From: CALMEH01 sp964548225
GTDB lineage: Bacteria > Acidobacteriota > Blastocatellia > Pyrinomonadales > Pyrinomonadaceae
NCBI GenBank assembly: GCA_964548225.1
Contig: CAZJQP010000050.1
Span: 1 to 36,437, forward strand
Length of the DNA: 36,437 nucleotides
Reading direction: 5' to 3'
This document shows, one piece after another, positions 1 to 6,121 of this stretch. Under the pieces are notes generated by a model that worked only from the letters and a program-made list of their open reading frames with translations, was not told where the DNA came from and did not search any database. How positions within the stretch are numbered: position 1 is the stretch's first letter; each line of letters opens with the position of its first letter. The translations under genes were made by a program, and so were the position numbers.

Positions 1-56
1 GAGCAACTGACTCCTTATTTATAAAATGCAGTTACACAATTTGCTTTACAGGCTCG

Positions 57-995
57 TTATTGGATAAAAAACTGTCTTTTGATTCCTCCATTTTTATTTT
101 CTAATTCTGCTTCAAATTCTATCGGACTTTTATAGCCCAAACTCGAATGTAATCTTCTCAGATTGTAATAACCTTCGATATAGCTGAAGATTTTAACGCG
201 GGCTTGTTTGATATTTTCACCCCCCCCCGTTTTCGATTAATTCCGCTTTGAATCTCGAAAAGAAACGTGTCGCATTGGGCATTGTCGTAACAGTTGCCTT
301 TGCCGCTCATACTTTGCCGCAAATCTTTTTTTCCAACAAAGCGCGAAAGGCGTTTGACGCATATTGACTGTCTTGATCCGAATGAATGATTGCACCCAGC
401 TTTATTTTTCCTTTGCGGATAGCTTTTTCCAAAGCTGAAATCACAAGGTTGGCGGTCATCTCCATCTCCAAACTCCACCGGATTATCCGGCACGTCAGCT
501 TATCCTACCACATTGCCAAATAACAAAACTTGCCCCCACGCAGACGAATATAAGTTATATCGCCGATGATTATGCTGCCCGCGACATATTCTTGCGGCGG
601 GACGTGCGCGAGCAGATTCTGCGCTGCTCGTGTTCCTTTGGAGTCTGTCGTTTTCGGCTTAAATGCTCGCGCCTGAATCGCTTTCAGGTTTTCTTCCCGC
701 ATCAGAGAGCGAACTTTTCTGCGACCGATTTTGACTCCGTTTTTGGTTAAAGATTTCGTAATTCGTCTGGCTCCGTAGCGTTTTCTGTTTTCAAAATAAC
801 AATTTCTGACCAGTTGTTTTAAGGTGTGGCGGCGAATGCACGGCGGACGTTTCAAGCGTTTCCGCCACGCATAATAGCCGCTCGCCGAAACTTCCATCAC
901 ACGGCATAATATTTTTAACGGAAACTTTTGTTTCTCATCAAAAATAAATTTGTAACGCCTTAACTTCCTTTGCCGAAGATAAGTGCCACCTTTTT
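57..995 (-). pseudogene. IS3-family transposase OrfB (DDE integrase), frameshifted
   Basis: The N-terminal part is intact at 505-900 and upstream: HTH_21-like ASGYYAWRKR, then RKRYGARRI, then the first catalytic Asp in GDITYI. The frame breaks near 500. The middle part with the second catalytic Asp (IHSDQDSQYAS, around 370-420) is in another frame. A further break lies near 255, beside a run of nine C at 222-230, before the C-terminal ENIKQARVKI and LHSSLGYKSP segment. Where the family has Asn-Ala-x-x-Glu-Ser-Phe-Phe for the third catalytic residue, this copy reads NAQCDTFF, so the Glu is replaced by Asp. At least two frameshifts plus the altered triad make it non-functional. In the restored frame the stop falls at 57-59, just outside the estimated left end. 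Confidence 0.8.
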
Positions 996-1267
996 TAGGA
1001 TTTCGTTCTCCATTTCTAATTCACGATTGCGTTTCTTTAATGCCTCGAGTTCCGTTAATTCCTTGCCCGAAACTGTTGCGTTACCATTAGTTTTAGCGGC
1101 TCGTTGCCTACGGCAGTGTGAATCAGACTTTCATTAACCCCTAATTCCTCAGCCACAGATATGACCGATTGCCCGTCAAACACCTTTTCCAAATCATTGT
1201 GCTTAAATTCTTCATCGTATTTTTTCCACATATCTTTAGTATTCTACCAAAGACAGTTTTCTCTTCA
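61..1267 (-). mobile_element. IS3-family insertion sequence, degenerate
   Basis: About 1.2 kb carrying the two-ORF layout of IS3 elements on the minus strand. Imperfect terminal inverted repeats are visible: TGGATAAAAAACTGTCTTTT read inward from 61, and TGAAGAGAAAACTGTCTTTG read inward from 1267 on the other strand. Both begin with TG, as is usual for the family. No clear target-site duplication flanks these ends. Both ORFs are frameshifted, so the copy is inactive. Bases 1-60 to its left hold no recognisable gene. The right end lies directly against a truncated FHA-DUF4123 gene, suggesting insertion into, or a deletion beside, that gene. The exact ends are my estimate from the repeat alignment. 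Confidence 0.8.
960..1231 (-). pseudogene. IS3-family transposase OrfA, frameshifted
   Basis: Reading from the ATG at 1231, the product starts MWKKYDEEFK and runs through a helix-turn-helix-like stretch (SVISVAEELGVNESLIH). It then leaves the expected frame near 1110 and stops early. A neighbouring frame continues with the leucine-zipper-like segment LTELEALKKRNRELEMENEI and ends at 960. One indel therefore splits the gene. Near the end of orfA a run of six A and a G on the minus strand (990-996) is the usual A6G slippery site of IS3 elements: a -1 slip there joins the orfA frame to orfB (KKGGTYLRQRKLRRYKF). OrfA would normally be the DNA-binding part of the transposase. Confidence 0.75.
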
Positions 1268-1307
1268 CTTTTATTGAACCATCTCAGTTTCGGGCGGCGG
1301 GACTTTT

Positions 1308-1961
1308 TTGGATGGTGAACAGGTTTTGGCGGCGGAGATTGAAGAAAATTGCTGGATAAAGGCGGGCGAAACGGAGTTTGCCGTTTTGTTTGATGAAGAT
1401 TTTTCCGGCGATAATTTTGATACGCCGATTAAAAGATTGGTGAAATTTTTGCGAGTGCAGGAAGGCGATTTGTTTTGTCTTTTGGATGCGGCGCGGGATG
1501 AGAAGATTTTGCCGCTTTTGCACGTCTCGAATGTTAAATTTATGTCGCTTTATCAGGGCGAATCGCAACGCCAACTATCGCACGTTGCGCCTTATTTGAT
1601 TGAATTTCGGAAAGATTCCGTTTTTCTCGAAAAACTTTTGCGAAACGGTTGGGGAAAGCGTTGGTGTTCGTTTTTTACGAGTGATGCGCCGTTTGCGTTG
1701 CTTCGCAAACATTTTCGCAAGTTTCTTTTTGTGCAAGACGAACGCGGCGAAACGGTTTATTTTCGGTTTTACGATCCTTCGATTTTGCGGACTTTTCTTG
1801 GTTCTTGCAATGCGGAAGAATTATCGGAAGTTTTCGGGCAGATAACAAAAATCTTTACCGAAAACGAAACTCCGGCGCAGGTTTTGCAATTTACTTTGAC
1901 AGACGGAAAATTAGTGCGCGAAGAACTTTCGTTAAATGAAAACTTGTCAAATTTCGGATAA
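1308..1961 (+). CDS. FHA-DUF4123 protein, N-terminally truncated (T6SS effector chaperone-like)
   Basis: Residues about 45-190 match DUF4123 (Tap-1/TEC adaptor family), which loads effectors onto VgrG in type VI secretion. Visible family features are FCLLDAARDEK, the SLYQG region, HVAPYLIEF and YFRFYDPSILRTFL. Before them, the frame open from 1278 reads SGGGTFLDGEQV and later IKAGETEFAVLF, which looks like the C-terminal strands of an FHA phosphothreonine-binding domain. The first half of FHA is missing and the IS3 element ends about 10 bp upstream, so the gene appears 5'-truncated. The TTG at 1308 is merely the first usable start; a native one is not visible. No other T6SS gene is in view. 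Family call fairly sure; FHA remnant is inference. It may be a pseudogene. Confidence 0.7.
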   Translation: MDGEQVLAAEIEENCWIKAGETEFAVLFDEDFSGDNFDTPIKRLVKFLRVQEGDLFCLLDAARDEKILPLLHVSNVKFMSLYQGESQRQLSHVAPYLIEFRKDSVFLEKLLRNGWGKRWCSFFTSDAPFALLRKHFRKFLFVQDERGETVYFRFYDPSILRTFLGSCNAEELSEVFGQITKIFTENETPAQVLQFTLTDGKLVREELSLNENLSNFG

Positions 1962-2005
1962 TTACCAATATAATTTTTTTATCTATCGAAAATAGGTTAG
2001 AATGT

Positions 2006-2021
2006 GAAGCAAGTTTGCTTC
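2006..2021. other. small hairpin upstream of the PilZ gene
   Basis: GAAGCAA at 2006-2012 and TTGCTTC at 2015-2021 form a 7-bp stem with a 2-base loop, in the gap between the DUF4123 gene and the PilZ start. No T-run follows, so it is not a convincing intrinsic terminator. It could be a decayed repeat or a leader structure. Confidence 0.35.
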
Positions 2022-2064
2022 GCGCAGATTTGCAGTCAAAAATAAACAATTACAACGAGGAAAA

Positions 2065-2394
2065 ATGTTACCGATTGAACCAAATGAAGCTCTTTCGCCT
2101 TCGGAAAGGCGGCGGACTGACCGCAAGAAATTGATTGTTGACGTTAAATTTGAAGGCGGCGATGCGACAGGCATTGCCAATACACGCGACATCGGCATTG
2201 GCGGATTGTATATGACAACGAACGCCAAACTCGAATCGGGAATGCCGCTTGCTTTACGGCTTTTTATCGGCGGTGATGAAATTACATTCGATGGTGTGGT
2301 CGCTTATTGTGATGCCGGTCAAGGTGTCGGCATTCGTTTTCAAAATCTCGATGCGGAAATCAGGGATTTGCTGGCAAAAGAATTGGATTTATAA
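2065..2394 (+). CDS. PilZ-domain protein
   Basis: A 109-residue single-domain protein. The PilZ c-di-GMP-binding signature is present: an arginine-rich motif SERRRTDRKK at about residues 10-19, the [DN]xSxxG-like loop DIGIGGLYM at about 42-50 (Ile replaces the usual Ser), and a closing GVGIRFQNL near residue 92. Such stand-alone PilZ proteins bind c-di-GMP and act by protein contact, often on motility or pili. A type IV minor-pilin operon lies about 1.4 kb downstream on the same strand, which fits but does not prove a pilus role. A good ribosome-binding site (GAGG, 6-7 bases before ATG) supports the start at 2065. Confidence 0.85.
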   Translation: MLPIEPNEALSPSERRRTDRKKLIVDVKFEGGDATGIANTRDIGIGGLYMTTNAKLESGMPLALRLFIGGDEITFDGVVAYCDAGQGVGIRFQNLDAEIRDLLAKELDL

Positions 2395-2480
2395 AAGTGG
2401 AAAACTGAAAGTGAAAAGTGAAAAATTAAAATCATTTACTTCTCGCTTCTCACTATTTGCTACTCGCTATTCACTAAAAA
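2395..2480. repeat. heptamer-repeat spacer, imperfect hairpin
   Basis: The gap between the PilZ gene and the ligase gene is made of 7-base words. The left arm (2395-2430) reads as AAGTGGA, AAACTGA, AAGTGAA, AAGTGAA. The right arm (2437-2476), read on the minus strand, gives AGTGAAT, AGCGAGT, AGCAAAT, AGTGAGA, AGCGAGA. The two arms are partly complementary and could fold imperfectly. It belongs to the heptamer spacers seen throughout this window. Confidence 0.7.
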
Positions 2481-2483
2481 TAT

Positions 2484-3608
2484 ATGTTTGAACAATTTAC
2501 GCTTGGAATTGAAGAGGAATTTCAGATTGTTGACCCCGAAACACGCGAATTGAAATCGCACGTTTCGGAGATTTTGGAAGAAGGAAAATTGCTTCTCGGC
2601 GAAAAAATTAAACCCGAAATGATTCAATCAATGATTGAGGTCGGCACGGGAATTTGTCATAACGTCGAGGAGGCACGGGAAGATATTTCAAAATTGCGCT
2701 GTATTATTTCCGGTTTGGCACGGCAGAAAGGAATGGCAATTATTGCGGCTTCGACGCATCCGTTTTCAAAATGGGCTGACCAAGAGATTTTCGATGATGA
2801 ACGCTATGAATTTATTGTCGAAGAATTGCAAATGGTGGCGCGTTCGCTCCTGATTTTCGGTTTGCACGTTCACGTCGGCATCGAAAGTCCCGAACGCCGA
2901 ATTCAAATTATGAACGCGGCGCGTTATTTTCTGCCGCACGTTCTTGCTTTGACGACTTCCAGCCCTTTCTGGCTCGGACATCAGACGGGGCTGAAATCTT
3001 ATCGCTCGGAAGTTTTCAAAAAATTTCCGCGCACCGATATTCCCGACCATTTTGATTCTTACGCTTCCTACGAACGCTACGTCAATCTTTTAATTGAAAT
3101 GAATTGCATTGACAACGCGAAAAAAATCTATTGGGATTTGCGCCCGCATCCGTTTTTTCCGACTTTGGAGTTTCGTATTTGCGATATTCCGACTCGTGTT
3201 GATGACACGGTTGCCATCGCCGCACTGTTTCAGGCGATTGTCGCCAAACTCCATTCGATGATTGATAAAAATTGGGGTTTTCGGGAATATCGCCGAATGT
3301 ATATTCAGGAAAACAAATGGCGGGCGATTCGTTACGGTTTGGACGGAAAATTGCTCGACCTTGGCAAACAAAAAGAAGTTCCCGCCCGTGATTTGATTCG
3401 TGAATTGCTTGATTTTGTTGATGATGTCGTTGATATTCTCGGTTCGCGCAAGGAAATCGAACATATTCACACGATTCTTGAACGTGGCACATCAGCCGAT
3501 GAACAGCTTCGTGTTTTTGAAGAAACCAGCGGCGATTTTCACGCTGTTGTTGATATGCTTCTTAAAAATACGCTCGAAAATGTGCCGGAAAAATGTTTTG
3601 ACCAATAA
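2484..3608 (+). CDS. ybdK: carboxylate-amine ligase, YbdK/GCS2 family
   Basis: 374 residues, the usual length for the YbdK family (glutamate-cysteine ligase type 2 fold), which couples glutamate to an amine using ATP. Key features: the N-terminal FTLGIEEEFQIVDP with the metal-binding glutamates, the HVHVGIES motif near residue 130, and LEFRICDIPTR near 230. In E. coli YbdK has only weak glutamate-cysteine ligase activity and its natural substrate is uncertain, so the exact reaction here is unknown. The start at 2484 lies just after the heptamer spacer with no clear Shine-Dalgarno. The gene ends before a strong intrinsic terminator. It may be co-transcribed with the PilZ gene, 89 bases upstream. 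Confidence 0.88.
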   Translation: MFEQFTLGIEEEFQIVDPETRELKSHVSEILEEGKLLLGEKIKPEMIQSMIEVGTGICHNVEEAREDISKLRCIISGLARQKGMAIIAASTHPFSKWADQEIFDDERYEFIVEELQMVARSLLIFGLHVHVGIESPERRIQIMNAARYFLPHVLALTTSSPFWLGHQTGLKSYRSEVFKKFPRTDIPDHFDSYASYERYVNLLIEMNCIDNAKKIYWDLRPHPFFPTLEFRICDIPTRVDDTVAIAALFQAIVAKLHSMIDKNWGFREYRRMYIQENKWRAIRYGLDGKLLDLGKQKEVPARDLIRELLDFVDDVVDILGSRKEIEHIHTILERGTSADEQLRVFEETSGDFHAVVDMLLKNTLENVPEKCFDQ

Positions 3609-3634
3609 TCCAATCGGTCAACTTCGTCTTTCCC

Positions 3635-3675
3635 AAATCGGGTTGCTCAGAAATTGAGCAACCCGATTTCTTTGC
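3635..3675 (+). terminator. rho-independent terminator
   Basis: A perfect 14-bp stem: AAATCGGGTTGCTC at 3635-3648 and GAGCAACCCGATTT at 3656-3669, with a 7-base loop, followed by CTTTG on the + strand. It starts 26 bases after the ligase stop and separates it from the pilin operon. Confidence 0.9.
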
Positions 3676-3704
3676 CCACAAGCGTTAAACATTTATAAAA
3701 AATG

Positions 3705-3739
3705 TTGACACTTTTTTAAGTATATGATAAAAATATAAT
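3705..3739 (+). promoter_or_regulatory. putative promoter of the minor-pilin operon
   Basis: A consensus -35 hexamer TTGACA is at 3705-3710. A consensus TATAAT is at 3734-3739, but the 23-base spacing is too long for sigma70. The optimally spaced -10 (3728-3733, TAAAAA) is weak. The site lies between a terminator and the first pilin gene, the right place for the operon promoter. The 100-base leader after it shows no riboswitch I recognise. Confidence 0.4.
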
Positions 3740-3846
3740 TGAAGAAATAGTGCATTCAAATATGCCCTGTCTTCGGAAATCAACCGAAATTTTCCTTATA
3801 TCAAAAGAAAATCAAGGCAAACTTTATCTTGCAAAACGAAAAAAAG

Positions 3847-4482
3847 ATGTCAAAGCAAAACGGTTTTTCATTACTTGAACTTGTTGTTGTCCTGGCGGTA
3901 GTGACAATTTTAACAACAATGGCGTTCGTAGCATATTCAAGCAGTCGTAAACATTCGGCGGATGAGCAGGCACGTTTGATTACGGACATTATGGATGAAG
4001 CGCGTCAGAAGGCTTTGAATCAGCGAAAGACTTTTAGAGTGGAAATCAATAAAACTCGAAATCGTTTAAGGTTGATTGACGAAAAAACGGCAACAACAGC
4101 GGCTGATGATGTCGAAGTAAAATCAATTCCGCTTTCAACACAAGTAATTATTGGTCCAAAGCCGACAAATGTTACAACAGGACCAACACAAACTTCACCT
4201 GTGCCGGTCGGGGTATATAGCCCAAGCACTTATCCATTGAGTTCAGGCGACGAAAAAATCACGCTTCGCTTCCGGCGGAACGGACAAGTTGTTGATGCCG
4301 GAACTGATGCTATCGGCACCGGAAGCGTAGTTAACGGAATGACAATTTACGTTTATCCGAAAACAGCTTCGGGGGTAAGACCTGATGTTGTGCGGGCGAT
4401 AACGGTTCTGGGAACATCGGGTGATACTTCAATATTTAAGTGCCAATCTAACGGATCAATTTGTGAAGGATGGAAGCGATAG
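3847..4482 (+). CDS. type IV prepilin-like protein, FimT/GspH type
   Basis: A minor pseudopilin. The class III leader MSKQNG is followed by FSLLELVVVLAVVTILTT: Gly at -1, Phe at +1, Glu at +5, then a hydrophobic helix. The prepilin peptidase would cut after Gly6 and the helix would pack in the pilus core. The rest (about 190 residues) fits the GspH/FimT globular domain, with a Thr/Pro-rich loop near residues 100-120 and a Cys pair near the C-terminus. I chose the ATG at 3847 because it gives a normal short leader; a TTG at 3829 would add six residues. First gene of a four-gene operon; it overlaps the next only if that one starts at 4470. Confidence 0.85.
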   Translation: MSKQNGFSLLELVVVLAVVTILTTMAFVAYSSSRKHSADEQARLITDIMDEARQKALNQRKTFRVEINKTRNRLRLIDEKTATTAADDVEVKSIPLSTQVIIGPKPTNVTTGPTQTSPVPVGVYSPSTYPLSSGDEKITLRFRRNGQVVDAGTDAIGTGSVVNGMTIYVYPKTASGVRPDVVRAITVLGTSGDTSIFKCQSNGSICEGWKR

Positions 4483-4499
4483 TTTTTTTCAAACGGTTT

Positions 4500-5057
4500 A
4501 TGAAACAAAGCAAAAAAGAAAAAGGATTTTCATTGATTGAAACAATGGTTGCGTTGGTCATTTTGTTGGTCGGCATTTTGGCAACTTTGCAAGGGCTTTC
4601 ATTCGGGATGTTGTATGTTCAAGAGATGGAAAAACGCGGATTTGCCAAAGAAATTGCGAGGTCAACAATGGAAACAATTTTTTCAATCCGCGACCTTCAG
4701 GCGTTTGACCCGCAAGTCGGTGAAACTTATAACTGGAACGCGATTCAAGTTTTGAGCGGCACAAACGGCGGGATTTTTTTGAGCGGCTGGAATCCGGTGC
4801 GCGAAAATCCGGGTGATGACGGCATTTTCGGAACAGCAGATGATGCCTGTGCGGCAAATGCTCAATGCGTTGTCGGAACTTACACAAATACGAGTCCGAT
4901 TGTTAAGGGATACGAGCGCAAAATCGAAATTTTCGACATTACGGAAAACGGTGTAGTTCGAAAAAGAAGAATTGACGTTCGTGTGAGATATTTTGTCGGC
5001 AGTTTGCTTAAAGAATCTGTCGAATCAACAATTGTGGCAAATTTGCCGGTAAATTAA
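4500..5057 (+). CDS. pilV: type IV prepilin-like protein, PilV type
   Basis: Prepilin leader MKQSKKEKG followed by FSLIETMVALVILLVGILAT, with Gly -1, Phe +1 and Glu +5. The lysine-rich leader and the helix with ETMVALVILLVG are typical of PilV/GspI minor pilins. The mature domain is about 175 residues and includes an Asp/Gly-rich loop (DDGIFGTADDA, about residues 100-110) and two nearby cysteines. I favour the ATG at 4500, which gives a nine-residue leader. The ATG at 4470 would extend it by ten residues and overlap the upstream gene by 13 bases, so translational coupling from there is possible. Likely part of the minor-pilin initiation complex with its neighbours. Confidence 0.83.
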   Translation: MKQSKKEKGFSLIETMVALVILLVGILATLQGLSFGMLYVQEMEKRGFAKEIARSTMETIFSIRDLQAFDPQVGETYNWNAIQVLSGTNGGIFLSGWNPVRENPGDDGIFGTADDACAANAQCVVGTYTNTSPIVKGYERKIEIFDITENGVVRKRRIDVRVRYFVGSLLKESVESTIVANLPVN

Positions 5058-5060
5058 ATT

Positions 5061-6107
5061 ATGTTTTCGGAAAAAATAGGGCAAAAGAATAAAAACGAAA
5101 AAGGTTTCAGTTTGTTGGAAATGGTTGTTTCAATGGCTGTTTTTCTGATTGGAGTAGCGGCGGTTTATAGTCTGCAGCAATTTGCCACGATTCAGCGAAA
5201 CACGGTTAGCACACGAACCGATCAATTAAGAAGTGTGCGAATTGCTTTGGAATATATTCGTCGCGACACACTTAATGCCGGTTTCGGGTATCATCGCACG
5301 GGCGGCAATTCGCAAGACAACGTCGGTAACGGACTTTTTAATTTGCCTTCGGATACCGACACGGAAAGGGATCTTATAACCTCGATTATGGGAGGAAATA
5401 ATATCAACTCGAATTCTTTGAATTTCGGCGGACAGACGGATGCCATTGCATTGCTGAGCCGCGACACCTCATTTAATAATGGAGCTTTGGTAAATTACAC
5501 CGGAGCAACAGCCAGCGGTGCGGCGGTAAATGTATCCACCGTAACCAACGGCGCGGTGAACTGTAATAAATACGATCTATATATGTTTGAATCACAAAGC
5601 GGAACAACGCAAGTTGTCGGAATGGTAACTTCAAAAATTGACAACAACACGATTCAGCTTTCTCGCAATGCAGATGATCCATTCGGTGTAAACCAGTTAG
5701 CAAACGGCACAGGTCAAGCACAAAGTTTGCTGATTACGACTGCCGGCGGCGGCACGATTAAAAGAATTAATATGGTCAGTTACAGCGTAACAAGTGCCGG
5801 AGTTTTGGTGAGAAAACGCTTTGGAAATCGAACCGGAATGTTAGCTACCGAACAAATCGAAACCCGCGAACTCGTCTATGGCGTGAGCGACTTTCAGATT
5901 AAATATTATATGGAAGACGGAACAACCGTAGATGATCCGTCAAACGGCAACAATGGCAGAACTAATCAGTTAAAAATGAATAATGTCGTTCAGGTTCAGA
6001 TTTCCGTAACCTTGGCGGCGGAAGCTGACGGAATGCCGCGTGTTTCGACTCCGATTACGATTAAGGAGTTTATCAGCACCAAAAATCTGCGTTACGAATC
6101 AAGTTAA
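5061..6107 (+). CDS. pilW: type IV prepilin-like protein, PilW type
   Basis: 348 residues. The leader ends in KNEKG and is followed by FSLLEMVVSMAVFLIGVAAV, giving a correct prepilin site (Gly -1, Phe +1, Glu +5) and hydrophobic helix. The helix-proximal LRSVRIALEYIRRDTLNAGFGY resembles PilW/PilW-like proteins, where this segment (RIALEYIRRD.R.AG) is well conserved. The start is 3 bases after the upstream stop, so it is almost certainly co-transcribed and coupled. In known systems PilV, PilW and PilX form a priming complex for pilus assembly; the same role is inferred here. Confidence 0.85.
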   Translation: MFSEKIGQKNKNEKGFSLLEMVVSMAVFLIGVAAVYSLQQFATIQRNTVSTRTDQLRSVRIALEYIRRDTLNAGFGYHRTGGNSQDNVGNGLFNLPSDTDTERDLITSIMGGNNINSNSLNFGGQTDAIALLSRDTSFNNGALVNYTGATASGAAVNVSTVTNGAVNCNKYDLYMFESQSGTTQVVGMVTSKIDNNTIQLSRNADDPFGVNQLANGTGQAQSLLITTAGGGTIKRINMVSYSVTSAGVLVRKRFGNRTGMLATEQIETRELVYGVSDFQIKYYMEDGTTVDDPSNGNNGRTNQLKMNNVVQVQISVTLAAEADGMPRVSTPITIKEFISTKNLRYESS

Positions 6108-6121
6108 AAAAATTAAGAAAG

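Noticed and set aside
1284..1574. Minus-strand ORF opposite the DUF4123 gene
   Set aside because: It is an antisense shadow; the + strand reading has clear DUF4123 motifs.
3745..3846. c-di-GMP (GEMM) riboswitch in front of the pilin operon
   Set aside because: The expected conserved stems and the tetraloop receptor sequence are not visible.
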